This document shows positions 23,875-57,800 of a stretch of 64,000 nt of DNA, piece by piece. The stretch lies in NCBI RefSeq assembly GCF_021018805.1, contig NC_086251.1, positions 41,672,767 through 41,736,766 of the forward strand, read 5' to 3'. Both the position numbers and the translations under genes were made by a program. Each line of letters starts with the position of its first letter. Position 1 is the stretch's first letter. The notes beneath the pieces are model-generated. The model was not told the DNA's origin. It worked only from the letters and a program-made list of their open reading frames with translations, and did not search any database. This stretch comes from Prinia subflava (taxonomy: Eukaryota; Chordata; Aves; Passeriformes; Cisticolidae).

Positions 23875-25830
23875 ACAAAATTAAATTCCAAATTCTACCT
23901 CATTTTCTATTATCACCTGTACAAAACACATTTACAGCTCAAGGGAACATTCTCCCATCCACACCATATGGTACAGTAATTGCACCGTAGTTAAAAGAAT
24001 TCAGTTTCACAGACAGACACACACACACCCCCCGGCATTAGTAAGAAAGGTTCAGAATTACCAAAGAATCCCTCCCTCTGTTGCTGCAAACTCTTGCTTA
24101 GCCAGCGGCAAGCTCTTCAAGGATGGCTCTAAAGCATATCTCTTGTAAAACACAGTAAGCTCACTTGGCAAAGTTTTAGAATCAATTAAAAATTCAGCAG
24201 GAGTGGTATCTATGCTAACATGTGATTGCCTCAGATATTATTTGTTATAACCATAGCCCTTGACATTCAAGTAAAGAGCGTAAAAATGTTTACAAAGTGA
24301 AGCAACTCGCAACCAACCACACAACCAAGGTCTTAGTACTTTACAGAAGACAGAGAATTTTCAGTCCTGATTGCTTGCAGCCAACAGCTCTGCCCCAAAG
24401 AAAGTATGCTACGGAGGTGGTGTTTTTAATCCTCAGCCTTCCTTTCCCAGCAGGGAAGAGCCTTATGTTGTTCTAACAGTCCACACATTTTTGCGTTCAT
24501 GACACATTTCCCCATGTGTGGGGCCATGGGGTCACTTGCTGTAAAGGGGGAGAAAAAAAAAATCTTACCTACATTCCCCAGCTGGCAGAGACACAGGGCA
24601 CTGCTAAGGAGGTTTTCACATTGCCAGCAGGACCCTGAGAGGAGGAAACAGTGCTTGTGCACAGAGTGCCAACCCAGAGCGTTACTCACTCACAGCACAG
24701 AAGGGAAGCTGCTAAGCGTGGCAATGGAGGATTTCAGGTAAATGCCTTGTGCTCCCACATTAACAGTTGGTTTGCTCTCAAGTCCCTTAAAAACAATTCT
24801 CTGAAGAATTCAGGAGGGACAGGAGGGAACTATCAACACATTTGTTTACCTTTCCATAACAAGGTTCTGGTTTTGCTCTCAGACCACAGTGACAGGTATT
24901 CCTTCACTCAGGCTACTACAAGATGTCCTGTTCAGGCACCTGTATGAAATGGATGCATACCCCAATAATTAGGGGAAGCAAAGACATGTCCTGTACTTTG
25001 GGCATTTTTCAACAACCAGAAGGAAGAAGGAAGATATAAAACAGTATATTCTGTCAATGTCCTTTGTGCATCAATCAGCCTTTCCAATCAAGATGCAAAA
25101 AGAAAACCCTGTACAGACTGAAAAGTGGTGGTAGCTACCAGGGCTGCAAACAATGGTGGCAAACAGTGATGACACAAGGTCCTCCACCTGGACCAAGGGC
25201 AACCTTGGCACAGAAATGTCCATTCAAATCCTCCTCACAGTCAGATCTGTGTCTCATAGCATGCGTGGTCCAGTTCCTGGAAATAGGCCAGTCCCTGCTG
25301 CTGGAATAGATGTGTGCGTATCGATGTCCTGAAGCGCCTGTTAGCAGAAACCTTTTAAGATGGATGGATTGCCTAGGATAAAGCTAGATGAGCCTAAAGG
25401 CCCTCTATCTATCCTTCAGAGACTAAAGAGTTGAAAATAGAGTTTACACACAAAAAAGAATTTGAATCAGGGAACGTGGCAGCCTGCAGCTTTTTGTGAT
25501 TTGAATCCATGGATACAGTTTGATTAAATACTTTGTCAGTGATAAAAGGAGCCCTGTCAAGCAAGGTTCAAAGAGAGCAGCTGCTCAGAGAACAGCACCT
25601 TCTGGCCTCAGAAAGCACCGTTAGCTATTTTCTACATGACTGGAGAAGACGACTAATGAGCAGTTCTTAAAAAGAACCTGAACTCATTCCACAAGCACAA
25701 CTGGAAAAAATGAACTAAAGCAGCCCAAATTTTGTCCCAAAAGCAAAGAGTGCCTTGCACCCATTGCCTCACATCTGTACCACTCAGGTATTTCAAAACA
25801 GAGTCAGGAAGGGAATCCAAATTATTGTAT

Positions 25831-25893
25831 TTTATTGACCTCACAAAATATCAGTTACTATTATGTTTCAGCAATGGGCTGACAGGTTTTATT
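25831..25893 (-). terminator. POMT2: Pair of poly(A) signals, candidate POMT2 mRNA end
   Basis: AATAAA on the minus strand occurs at 25893-25888 and again at 25836-25831, about 2.8 kb after the POMT2 stop. Two copies 57 bases apart suggest a real end site, but no cleavage evidence can be seen from sequence. Confidence 0.4.
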
Positions 25894-28677
25894 TTTAAGA
25901 AGCAAATACTGAAGATCAAATTCTAACTGGATTATTTTTTCAGTATTTTTCTCCTAAAAGAAGACAGAGCTACATCAATGTACACTTACTTGAAAACCCA
26001 ACCCTTGGAGTCCAGAGAGTGCAGAGGAAATGTCTGCCCTCAAGTCTTCAGTGTAGACCTTTCAATCCTTTTAACTCTGGATCAAAAATAAAAATTCTGC
26101 TGGAAGTTGCTCCCTCTTGTGGAATAGCTAGATTCTTTTTTCACTGTATGCCTTCACCCCCTTACCAGCACACAAGACCTAAGAAATAGTCTCAATGTCA
26201 ATCAAATGCTGTCAGGAGAATTTCTGAAGTGACAGTCCTAAAGAAAAACAAATCTTTTGTATGTGTTGAAACAGAAACTGGAGTTGTGCATAGGAAGGTG
26301 GGATGGGAGCATTAAATTTGCCACCTTCAGCACTCAGCTGCCAATCCACATCCACAAGATTATTAGTAATAAAGGATGGAGGGATCCTAGCCAAGGGACA
26401 GACTGGTCCATCTTCCTCAGGCAACTCCTACAAAATTGACCCCTTCATAGTAACTGAAGAAACTAGGGTTCCTGACTCAACTTTTGCATTCCCAAGTTTA
26501 ATATAATGAATAAAGGGTGTTAGAAACAGTAATTCCAAAACACTCGCATGTTTCTTACATTTCTTTGCTGTTAGTGCTAAGGGGAAGTGTATAATAGTAT
26601 GTGCTTTATATCATGGCTTTTGCCAGCTCTTCTGGCAAATCCTCCCCATGGCAATGGGACTACCTTAGGGAAAGCTCATACTGAGAGCAGCAATGTATTA
26701 CACCAATCTCACTGAGAGTAGAAGATGCTGGATCACATTGTTACAAGGCAGCACTGCACTGTCTGCCTTCCACATTGCCAGCAGTTAACAATTTGCTGCT
26801 GCTGTCTGATCTGGCAGGTTCTGAAGAAGTTTGCAGCCTTTCCCCACATCCTTCTTGCCTGTACAAACCTCTGTGAACCCCTGGCTCGTGCAGGTAGGAG
26901 CACTTCCTGCAATAAAAAGTGGAAAAGAATCATCAAACCCAGCAGCTAATTATTGCAGTGACTTCCCACCATGTATAAGCAGCATATGATCAACTCAAAA
27001 CCTTTAGAATCAAAAGCAGAGGTCCATCCCATCTGAGCTCGTATCTGCAGGAGTCAGTTTCTGGAGATATGTGACATACCAAGCCAGAGCCTTACAAAGC
27101 AAGCAGCTGCCCTACTGAACAATGCTATGGATCTCTACTAAAAAGGAACCAAAGCAAGGCTGACTGGAGTTTAGTCCCCTCCACAGAACAACTATGCTAA
27201 TGCAGCCCTTCTGTGTGGTAGGAAATGTATTGGAATCCAAGATTTGTTAAGAGAAATAAATACACAGTCCACGTTTAAAGGCAGACACACCCACCAGCTA
27301 CTCTCTCTACCTGTAATTTTGATGCAAGGCTGTGAAGCAAAGCAAGAACTCTGAAATGAGTTCACTGAAACATACACAAAAGAATTTTTCAAATATTACT
27401 TCTTGATATAGGAACACAGTTGTGATCATTCACGTTGGATGCTACCAGGTAGCAACTTGAACTGTGACAAGAAATCGACACTGGATGAAGAATAGGAAAT
27501 GGAATAAAAGGAACAGAGACAAAAATAGACCTAACACAGTATGAAGGTACCTGATAAACTAAACTCCACTTCCTTGGAAGGGGTGGATTCAACATACAGT
27601 GGTTCTTGACACTTCACAGACAAAGAATTTTTGCCTGGCCTCACATTTCCTTGTAATTTGATGTTCAGCAGTCTAGAGAAGGAACTTGTTCAATATGGGA
27701 ACACTGAGCAGATACTTTGGCACCAGCAGCCAGCTTTGCAGATGCCACATGCATTGAGATGAAGCCTTCCCCTCAAAGCACAGGCACTGGCACTGAAAGA
27801 GCTGGGAACAAAAGCTGAATGACAGCTGTCTGTAAGATTTCCAAGCTATCATTACAGTCTCTAGTACATCCCCATGCTGGTCTCCACAGCATACTGGGGC
27901 TGAACATAAATCACCTGCCATTTCTACTGTAATGTCCTTGGCACTTTCAGACAGAACTGAAAGAAGCTACAAAGAGCTGAGCTGGAACAGTCTGGCCCTG
28001 AAAACAGGCCTGCTAGATGAGTTGTATAAACAATTAAAGGTGACCAGAAAGCAAGGCAGTATATAGGAATAAACAATTTCCACTTCTGCAGAGGGCCTGG
28101 GAGACAGGCAAGGCACAACGGCTCAGCAGATTTCAGACAGACCCTTTCTGTCAAGTTTTAAAAATCCAGGGTCAGAACAAAAAAACCTTCAGAGAGCCAA
28201 GGCAGGTAGAATGAAGGTCCCCAGATACTTACAGTAAGCTTTCAAAAACCTCACCATAAGAAAGGTTGTTAATCATGATAGAAGTCCTATAGTGCTTCAA
28301 ACTTTAGTGTTGCTTAGATTACAAGCAGGAAGACACACAGAGTGTACAGCCAGATTCCAGCTTGTACTGGTCTGGCTGCTGGAATGCCACTGCTGTTTGA
28401 CTGACATATACTGCTTCAAGGAATTTGCATTCAGGCAGCCAGCTGTCCATTAATATAACCTAAGGATTCAGGACATGAATCTTTTCATTTAAGGGGACCT
28501 TCTCATCCTCTGCATCTTCCAATGCAGGCAGTGCAAACAAATGGCAAACAACAGGGTTACTATACCCTGAGTTCTCCAGAGAGGGCGTTTTATAGCCACG
28601 TCTTCAAAGCACCAGAATCAGCCTGACGGGCAGCAGATCTCATGTTCCTGACCCGCTGTCCCCAGGCTTCCCTTGCT
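25831..28677 (-). other. POMT2: POMT2 3' untranslated region (probable extent)
   Basis: The stretch follows the POMT2 stop codon on the minus strand and holds no other gene. The first canonical poly(A) signals I find on this strand are at 25888-25893 and 25831-25836 (TTTATT on plus), which would give a 3'UTR of about 2.8 kb. A further signal at 23869-23874 could extend it to about 4.8 kb. Confidence 0.5.
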
Positions 28678-51792
<23,115 letters not shown>

Positions 51793-51817
51793 GCTGGGCA
51801 CGGGGCGCGGCGCGGGG

Positions 51818-51837
51818 CACGCCGGGAAATGCAGTCC
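51818..51837 (-). promoter_or_regulatory. ZNF143/Staf-like element in the bidirectional core promoter
   Basis: The minus strand reads GGACTGCATTTCCCGGCGTG, close to the known element ACTACAnnTCCCAGmATGC that is frequent in divergent mammalian promoters. The differences are a G at one position in ACTACA and CGGCGTG in place of CAGAATG. It lies exactly between the two start codons. Confidence 0.45.
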
Positions 51838-51878
51838 CGGGGATGCCGGCGGAGCCCTGAGCGGAGGCCGGGACGGCG

Positions 51879-54800
51879 ATGAGCGCTGCCGCCGCCAAGG
51901 TACACGGCGCTGCCTCCGCGCTCTCCCCGCCGGGCGCCAGGGGAACGGGGGGCGATGGCGGCGCCAGAGCCGGAGGGAGCGGGGCTTGGGGCGGCGGCTC
52001 TCCGCCTAAGGCGTGCGGGGCCTCTCTCGGTCGCCGGCTGTAGCTTCTGGTGCCCGGCAGCCCGGGAAGGCCGGGATGGCGGTTCCCGGGAGGACCGCGC
52101 CCCCGCTGCCCCGTGTCTCTGTCGCAGTGGAAAGCAAGGAATTTAACCCCTCGCTAAATAAAATGCTTTAATGTGCTAATGCTTTTAGCGGTGGTGCTTG
52201 CTTACCATATTTTATTCGGGTGCACTATTCACACCAAGTCCTGCTGAAGAGATGCTGAGAGTTTTGGAGCAGATGTGCGCTTTCTGCTTTACATTTGATC
52301 CCAGCAGAGTAGAAGCAGTGCCTTTCGGGCACCCTGGTGTCCCCTGCGCCAGCCCCCAAGGAGCAGTGTATGTGTGCGGGCTGCTGGGCTTGATGGGTCT
52401 CAGGAAAGGTGAGAGGTTTGGCCTTTCCAAGTGCATCCCCTGCATCGCCTGGAAAGAGGTGGTATCCAGAGCAGACCGTACTGAAGGCAACAGGAAACCT
52501 AAGAGCTCAACACACAAAGTTTGGGATGTGCTGTCTTTCACAACAAGGAAGTGCGTTTCCCAAATTTTTACTCTGGACTGGTGTTTAAGCCCAGGCCTTT
52601 CCTCAGTGATTGCCAGAAATGAGAACAGAACCAAACCAGAACTCTCAGTAGACATTAAGCAAATCCTGTCCTCCTGCTATCATCCCAGCTCCAACCAATT
52701 AAACTGCAGGTTTTGGGGATTTTGTCCCACAGGGTTGTAAATGCAGGAAATTCTTTCCTGAGACTTCCCTGGAACATGCTCAGCATTTCCTCTGAGGAAG
52801 ACACTGTCACTCGGGGATCTGTCCACTGAGGACAAAACATTTCTGCTGTCTCTAGTCTTTACTTAGCTGATTATTTTTGCCTGTGATCTGCCCTGCTGCT
52901 AGGAGCAAAACAGCATAAACTCAAGAGATCACTCCGTGCCCCAGCCTCTGGAGACAGTTCCCAGCAGAATGATGGGTTGGTTTCCATCTTCTTTTCAGTG
53001 AAATCCTCCAGGGCCTTGAAATTATAGAGCAAGGCAATTATCTTAGCACAGTTTATTCCAAATGATAGCATAGGCTGCAAAACAAAAAAAGAACTGCAGA
53101 GAGGATGAGGAGAAATGTGTCTGCTGGCTGAGAGGCCAGAATCCAAAACAAATGTGGTAAAGGACATGAATTTCTGAGAAAAAAAAACATTAGCAAGGTC
53201 CTCAGGAAAAGCAGGCAAAATTAATATCCCATGAATGCTCTATGTTTCTCTTTGAAGCCATAGTTTCTGTTTCTTTCCCTGCAACTCAGCAGGCTAGACG
53301 TACGAAAAATGAACATAGCTGATATTTCTAATGCCCTAATCCCAGAAAAAGAGAATTTAAGAAAATCAGTAACTACTTTGTCCACTAAAGTGTTACCAGT
53401 ACCACCATCATTTTCCTCCTCACTTATAAATCTGAGTAATTTAGTCAAAGATACCTCATTTGTAGTTGTTTAAGCCAATCTAATCTGTAAGAGAAGCATG
53501 AAGTTTACAAAGAGCGCTGGAGGACAGAGATCATCGGTGTCTCTGGTTTTCTAGTGACAGACTATAATTGAGCATATCCATGCTTTCTTTTGTCTTGCTA
53601 CCAGTCTCTGGAAAACTTTTAATGCATTTTGGAAGGGTAGAGACACAGAGAGATCCATGGCATTCCATGGGATCTATGTAAGGAAGGAGAGACATGTTAA
53701 CAGGTTTATTTAGAGACATACATGGGTGCCAATTTCTTGTGTGGAAAGAAGAGACTGTGACACACACAAAAAAAAGCAATCTTTTATTTTACACAAAGTT
53801 GGTTTGAGAGCAGAGTAGCAGCTTCTCCCATATCTGCAATGTAGAAAATCCCCTGCACTGGCCAGTACTGGTAGGAGGGGGGCTACAGGAGCACACTAAG
53901 GAATCTCCCTAGTGAAACAGAAATTCTGCAAGCAGCTTTGGGGTTTTTTTGGTGGGGTTTTTTGTTTGTTTGTTTGCTTGTTTTTTGGTGGTGGTTTTGT
54001 GTGGTTTGTGGGTTTTTGTGGTTTTTTTGGTTTTGGGGTGTTTGTTTGTTTGTTTTTTTGTTGGTTGGTTGGTTGGTTGGTTTTTTGGGGTTTTTTTTTT
54101 GTTGTGGTTGGTTGGTTGGGGTTTTTTGGGGTTTTTTTTGGTTGGTTGGGGGTTTTTTGGGTTTTTTTGGGGTTTTTTTTTGGTTGGTTTGGGTTTTTTT
54201 TTTGTTCTCCAGGGTTAGATTTCTGCATTGGCAACTCGTGACAGCTTGAGGGGCTCTCTAGATGTCTGATTTGTTTCTGGATGAAAAGCTGTGGAAATAA
54301 GGATGGTTCCCAAACGTGCTTCCAAGCTTAAACCTGGTTAACGTTTCGGATATCAGGGCTGAGAGAGGGTGACTGCAGTGACGCAGGATTGAATCTGACT
54401 GGCTGGTTTTTGTGTCCTGGGCACAGACTGGAGGGCATAGTCCTTTCCTCATTGGTTGTAGGAAAAAAGCCTTCCCCCATTCCAGTTAGTTAAAAGGGAA
54501 AACACAGAGGATGTTTTTATTTCGTGGAGACGACTACACACACTTATCATGGCATCTGAAAAGGTGAGATTTTGGACAGGGTGGAAGCATCTGGGAAGGT
54601 TGCCTTAGTGCTGTAGTTCAGGTAGAGATGAATTGTCTGTCGTCTGGCTTTAATCTCAAACAGCAGAAGCTCTTGGTTGGAAAGAGACCTGGCTTTTCCC
54701 TGCATGGCTGGAAAAACTATTTCATGCCATGCAAATACTCTGTGCAGGTGCTTGGCACAATCAGTAGAGAAATTGTTTCGGAAATCTAAGATGGAGTAGA

Positions 54801-57800
54801 AGTTAGCAGTATTGGATAGGGACGAAGAAGGAAGATTTATAGGGAATCATTTCAAGGTCAGGTGTGCATTGCTGGAAATATCAGGTACAACTGGATAGCG
54901 AGAAAGCTCTTGTGACAGATAGCAATGCTATTTGTATGCTCAAATCAGGAACCGTTACTTTCAGAAAGGAGCCCTCTCTCCTCTGAACATTGCTCTCCCC
55001 TGTCTTAGAGTTCCTGAAATGCCTTCTGCTCATGCATTCTTCTCCTTACTTTGCATACTCTGGTGCTCCCAGCATGTAACCCTTTTCTCTTTCTCTTCTC
55101 AGCCAATACTTTACAGCTATTTCCGAAGTTCCTGTTCTTGGAGAGTGCGAATCGGTAAGATTCAGAGTTGGTATCTTTTTTTTGTCTCAATATTGCAGTA
55201 TCCTTGCCTTCACTAATCTAATTAATCAATCACTTATTAACAGAAGAGTCAGCAGAAATGAGCTTGGAACAGTGAGACATCTACCCATGGGGCAGGAGGG
55301 GCAGGTGGAATAGAGGCGAACAGATAAGAGGGCTTCATGATACTGCCTCAGACTCTGGCCTGCCTAGGTCTTGAGAGCTAAGCAGGGCTGGGAATAGTCC
55401 CTACTTGTACTGAGACAGAAAGGTTTTACAGGTGAGTACATCGTCCCCTGCCCTCTATAAGCCAAAACAGGAAGGGCTGTGCTGTAAACAGTTGCAAAGC
55501 TTATTTTGAAAAATGCAGTGTTTTTGCCAGGACTGATCTTTAGTACTTCGTCCTTCATTTGCCAGAGCACTGTCTTCTCAGTGGACTCCAGATGTAGATG
55601 CTAACATTTCCCTGAGCCCATTACCAATGAAACTGGTCCCAGTGTAGCTGTCTGAAGCTGCACATTCTTCTCTCCCTAGCACTGGCTTTGAAAGGAATTT
55701 CCTATGACCTGGTCCCAGTGAACCTCATTAAGGATGGAGGACAGCAGGTAAGGATAAAAATACCACTGTTCTCTCCAGGGGTACTGAACTTGGGGATCAT
55801 TAGGAGACTTGGGATTAGCACTAGAAAGATCACAGGAAAAGTTACTGAATTCCTCACCGCTTCTCTGTAATTAATAGTTGCTTTCAGCCAGTATTCCCTG
55901 GCATGTGAGACAGGAGGAGAATATGACTGCAGGAGAGTAGAGGCTTTTTCCTGTCTCAGACATTTGTGACTAAATCCATAAGGCTGAAGATCTTTTGCTT
56001 ACCATGATACAACGGAATACATCAGGAGCACAGACCTCAGAGAAGCTGCCCCACACTTCAAACAGACTCAATTTCAATTAGCAGCAGATAATGCATGAAG
56101 GTGGGGATAGGGGGTGTCCAAAAGATGCTAAATGATATTGCAGGGGGCTGCAAAGGGCCTGCAAAAGGAAGAGATGGGTTGCCAAAAGAGATCTTCACTG
56201 AGACCTTACTTGGGTGTCCACAGGAGGGAGTTGTGCATCTCGTAGTACCACTCAGTGGGCTGGTGTGGGCTAAGGCAGAGTTGGACAAGAGGGACAGTAA
56301 TGGTGGCACTGACGCAGTACCATCCGTTCTGGGCATTGCAGTGGTGGTTTATCAGAGATAGGCAGTCTGGCCCTGGATGCAGTGATCCCTGAGCCCCAGT
56401 GAGAGCTTGGTACAGCATAATTTACTGCAAAGATTAGTATTAAGATAGAGAGAAAACAGAGGTAGGAAAAAAAAATTTGGCTTCTGGGAGAAGAAAACAA
56501 GGATGAAGAATTTCTCATTGCTGTAGAGTAATCACAGGTTTGTTTCCACAGTTTTCTGCTGAATTCAAGGCACTGAATCCAATGCAGCAAGTCCCAGCCT
56601 TGAAAATTGATGGCATCACCCTTTCTCAGTCAGTGAGTTATCAGCCACACCCCTGTTAACCTTTCACTCCAGCCTGCTGCCCAATCTGGATGGGATGGCT
56701 TTGTCTCATCTTTTTACCCAGAGCTCTCACCTATACATTGGACAAGTGATGGCATTTATGATCCCACTTGGGAACAAAAATAGCACGTAGTCCCTGATGG
56801 GAAGCTGCTGTCAAGGATTTAAGTGCAATTCTGCTTTGGTTCATAACTCCACCTTTCACTAAGCAGTTTGTAGTCCGATTTCAGTGGTTGTTTCATAGTT
56901 TACCTGAAATTACTGCAGTGACAACAAGATCACAGGCAGATGTCAGAAGGGTTATTCTGTTCCTTCGATTGGTAACAAACTGCCTTCAAAAGCTGTTGTA
57001 TTCTCTTGGATCAACTCCCCTTTCCCAGGTGTGAAGTTTTCCTTGGCTCTCAAATAACCTCCCATTATCTCTTTGTTCATTACAGCTAGCTATAATTAAT
57101 TACCTAGAAGAGACACATCCTAACCCCAGGCTTCTGCCCCAAGATCCAAAGAAGAGAGCCCAAGTCAGAATGATTGCTGATCACATTGCCTCTGGCATTC
57201 AACCACTCCAGGTACTGCCTTGTCAGATCCATGCAAATGAGAAAATCAGAAATGATTTCTGTCTCCGAAATTCTCAGTCTCCTTAAATTGTTACCAGCTG
57301 GGTGGCAGAACTTCTGATTGGTGTGCTAGCAGATAAAATCTGTTAACCTCTGCCTGATCTGCCAATGGCAACAATACAGTATTTCCAACACAGCAAATCC
57401 TATAGCATCCCAGGGTTCTTTCCAGAAAGAGCTGAATCCATATGGTTTTACTGCTGAGTCTAGGACGTTTTAGGAAGAAGAGAATTGAGCAGCCCAAAGG
57501 GAAGAGGCAAAGGGATACCCTGATAACTGTTACAGAAGGGTAGTGCCAAGAGGAAGATACCACAGGGGGCATGATTTGGTGCAGGTGAGGTCAGGGCTGA
57601 CCCAACCAACTGAACTCAGGCCAGAGCTTCAGCCTTGGCAACTCCTCATCTCCCCTCTCCTCCACTGGGTGACCCAGTGGGTAAGATACAGCCAGCAGTA
57701 GTCATCTAACCTAGAGATTGCTTTGCCTTCACAGAACCTGAGTGTCCTGAACCAAATGGGGGAGAAAAAAATGGAATGGGCTCAGAAATGTATCACATCT

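Larger units (their letters stand above)
16090..25830. other. Long non-coding interval between NGB and the POMT2 3' end
   Basis: No ORF here resembles a known protein and I see no spliced gene. Identified content: a solo LTR (19626-20362), a CR1 fragment (about 21430-21905) and short A-rich tracts (for example 17153-17168). TTTATT motifs followed by AC-rich sequence at about 16710, 23334 and 23869 look like minus-strand poly(A) signals; the one at 23869 could end a long POMT2 transcript. The rest is unclassified. Confidence 0.6.
51900..55102. other. GSTZ1: GSTZ1 intron 1, with G/T tract and alternative first exon
   Basis: The first 200 bases continue the CpG island. A 180-codon open frame at 52198-52740 has no similarity that I recognise and no splice signals that fit it into GSTZ1, so I do not call it a gene. 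The part 52741-53930 is AT-rich without known features. The G/T tract (53937-54206) and the candidate exon at 54549 follow. Confidence 0.6.

Noticed and set aside
51793..51801. GTG at 51801 as the POMT2 start
   Set aside because: The frame is open to 51801 but the codon is GTG. The first ATG is at 51792 and is the ordinary start.
53937..54206. Interstitial telomere
   Set aside because: Vertebrate telomere repeats are TTAGGG. This tract has irregular T and G runs without A.
53912..54249. Phe/Gly/Trp/Val-rich and Lys/Pro/Gln/Asn-rich open frames of about 100 codons
   Set aside because: They are translations of the G/T low-complexity tract in every frame, not genes.
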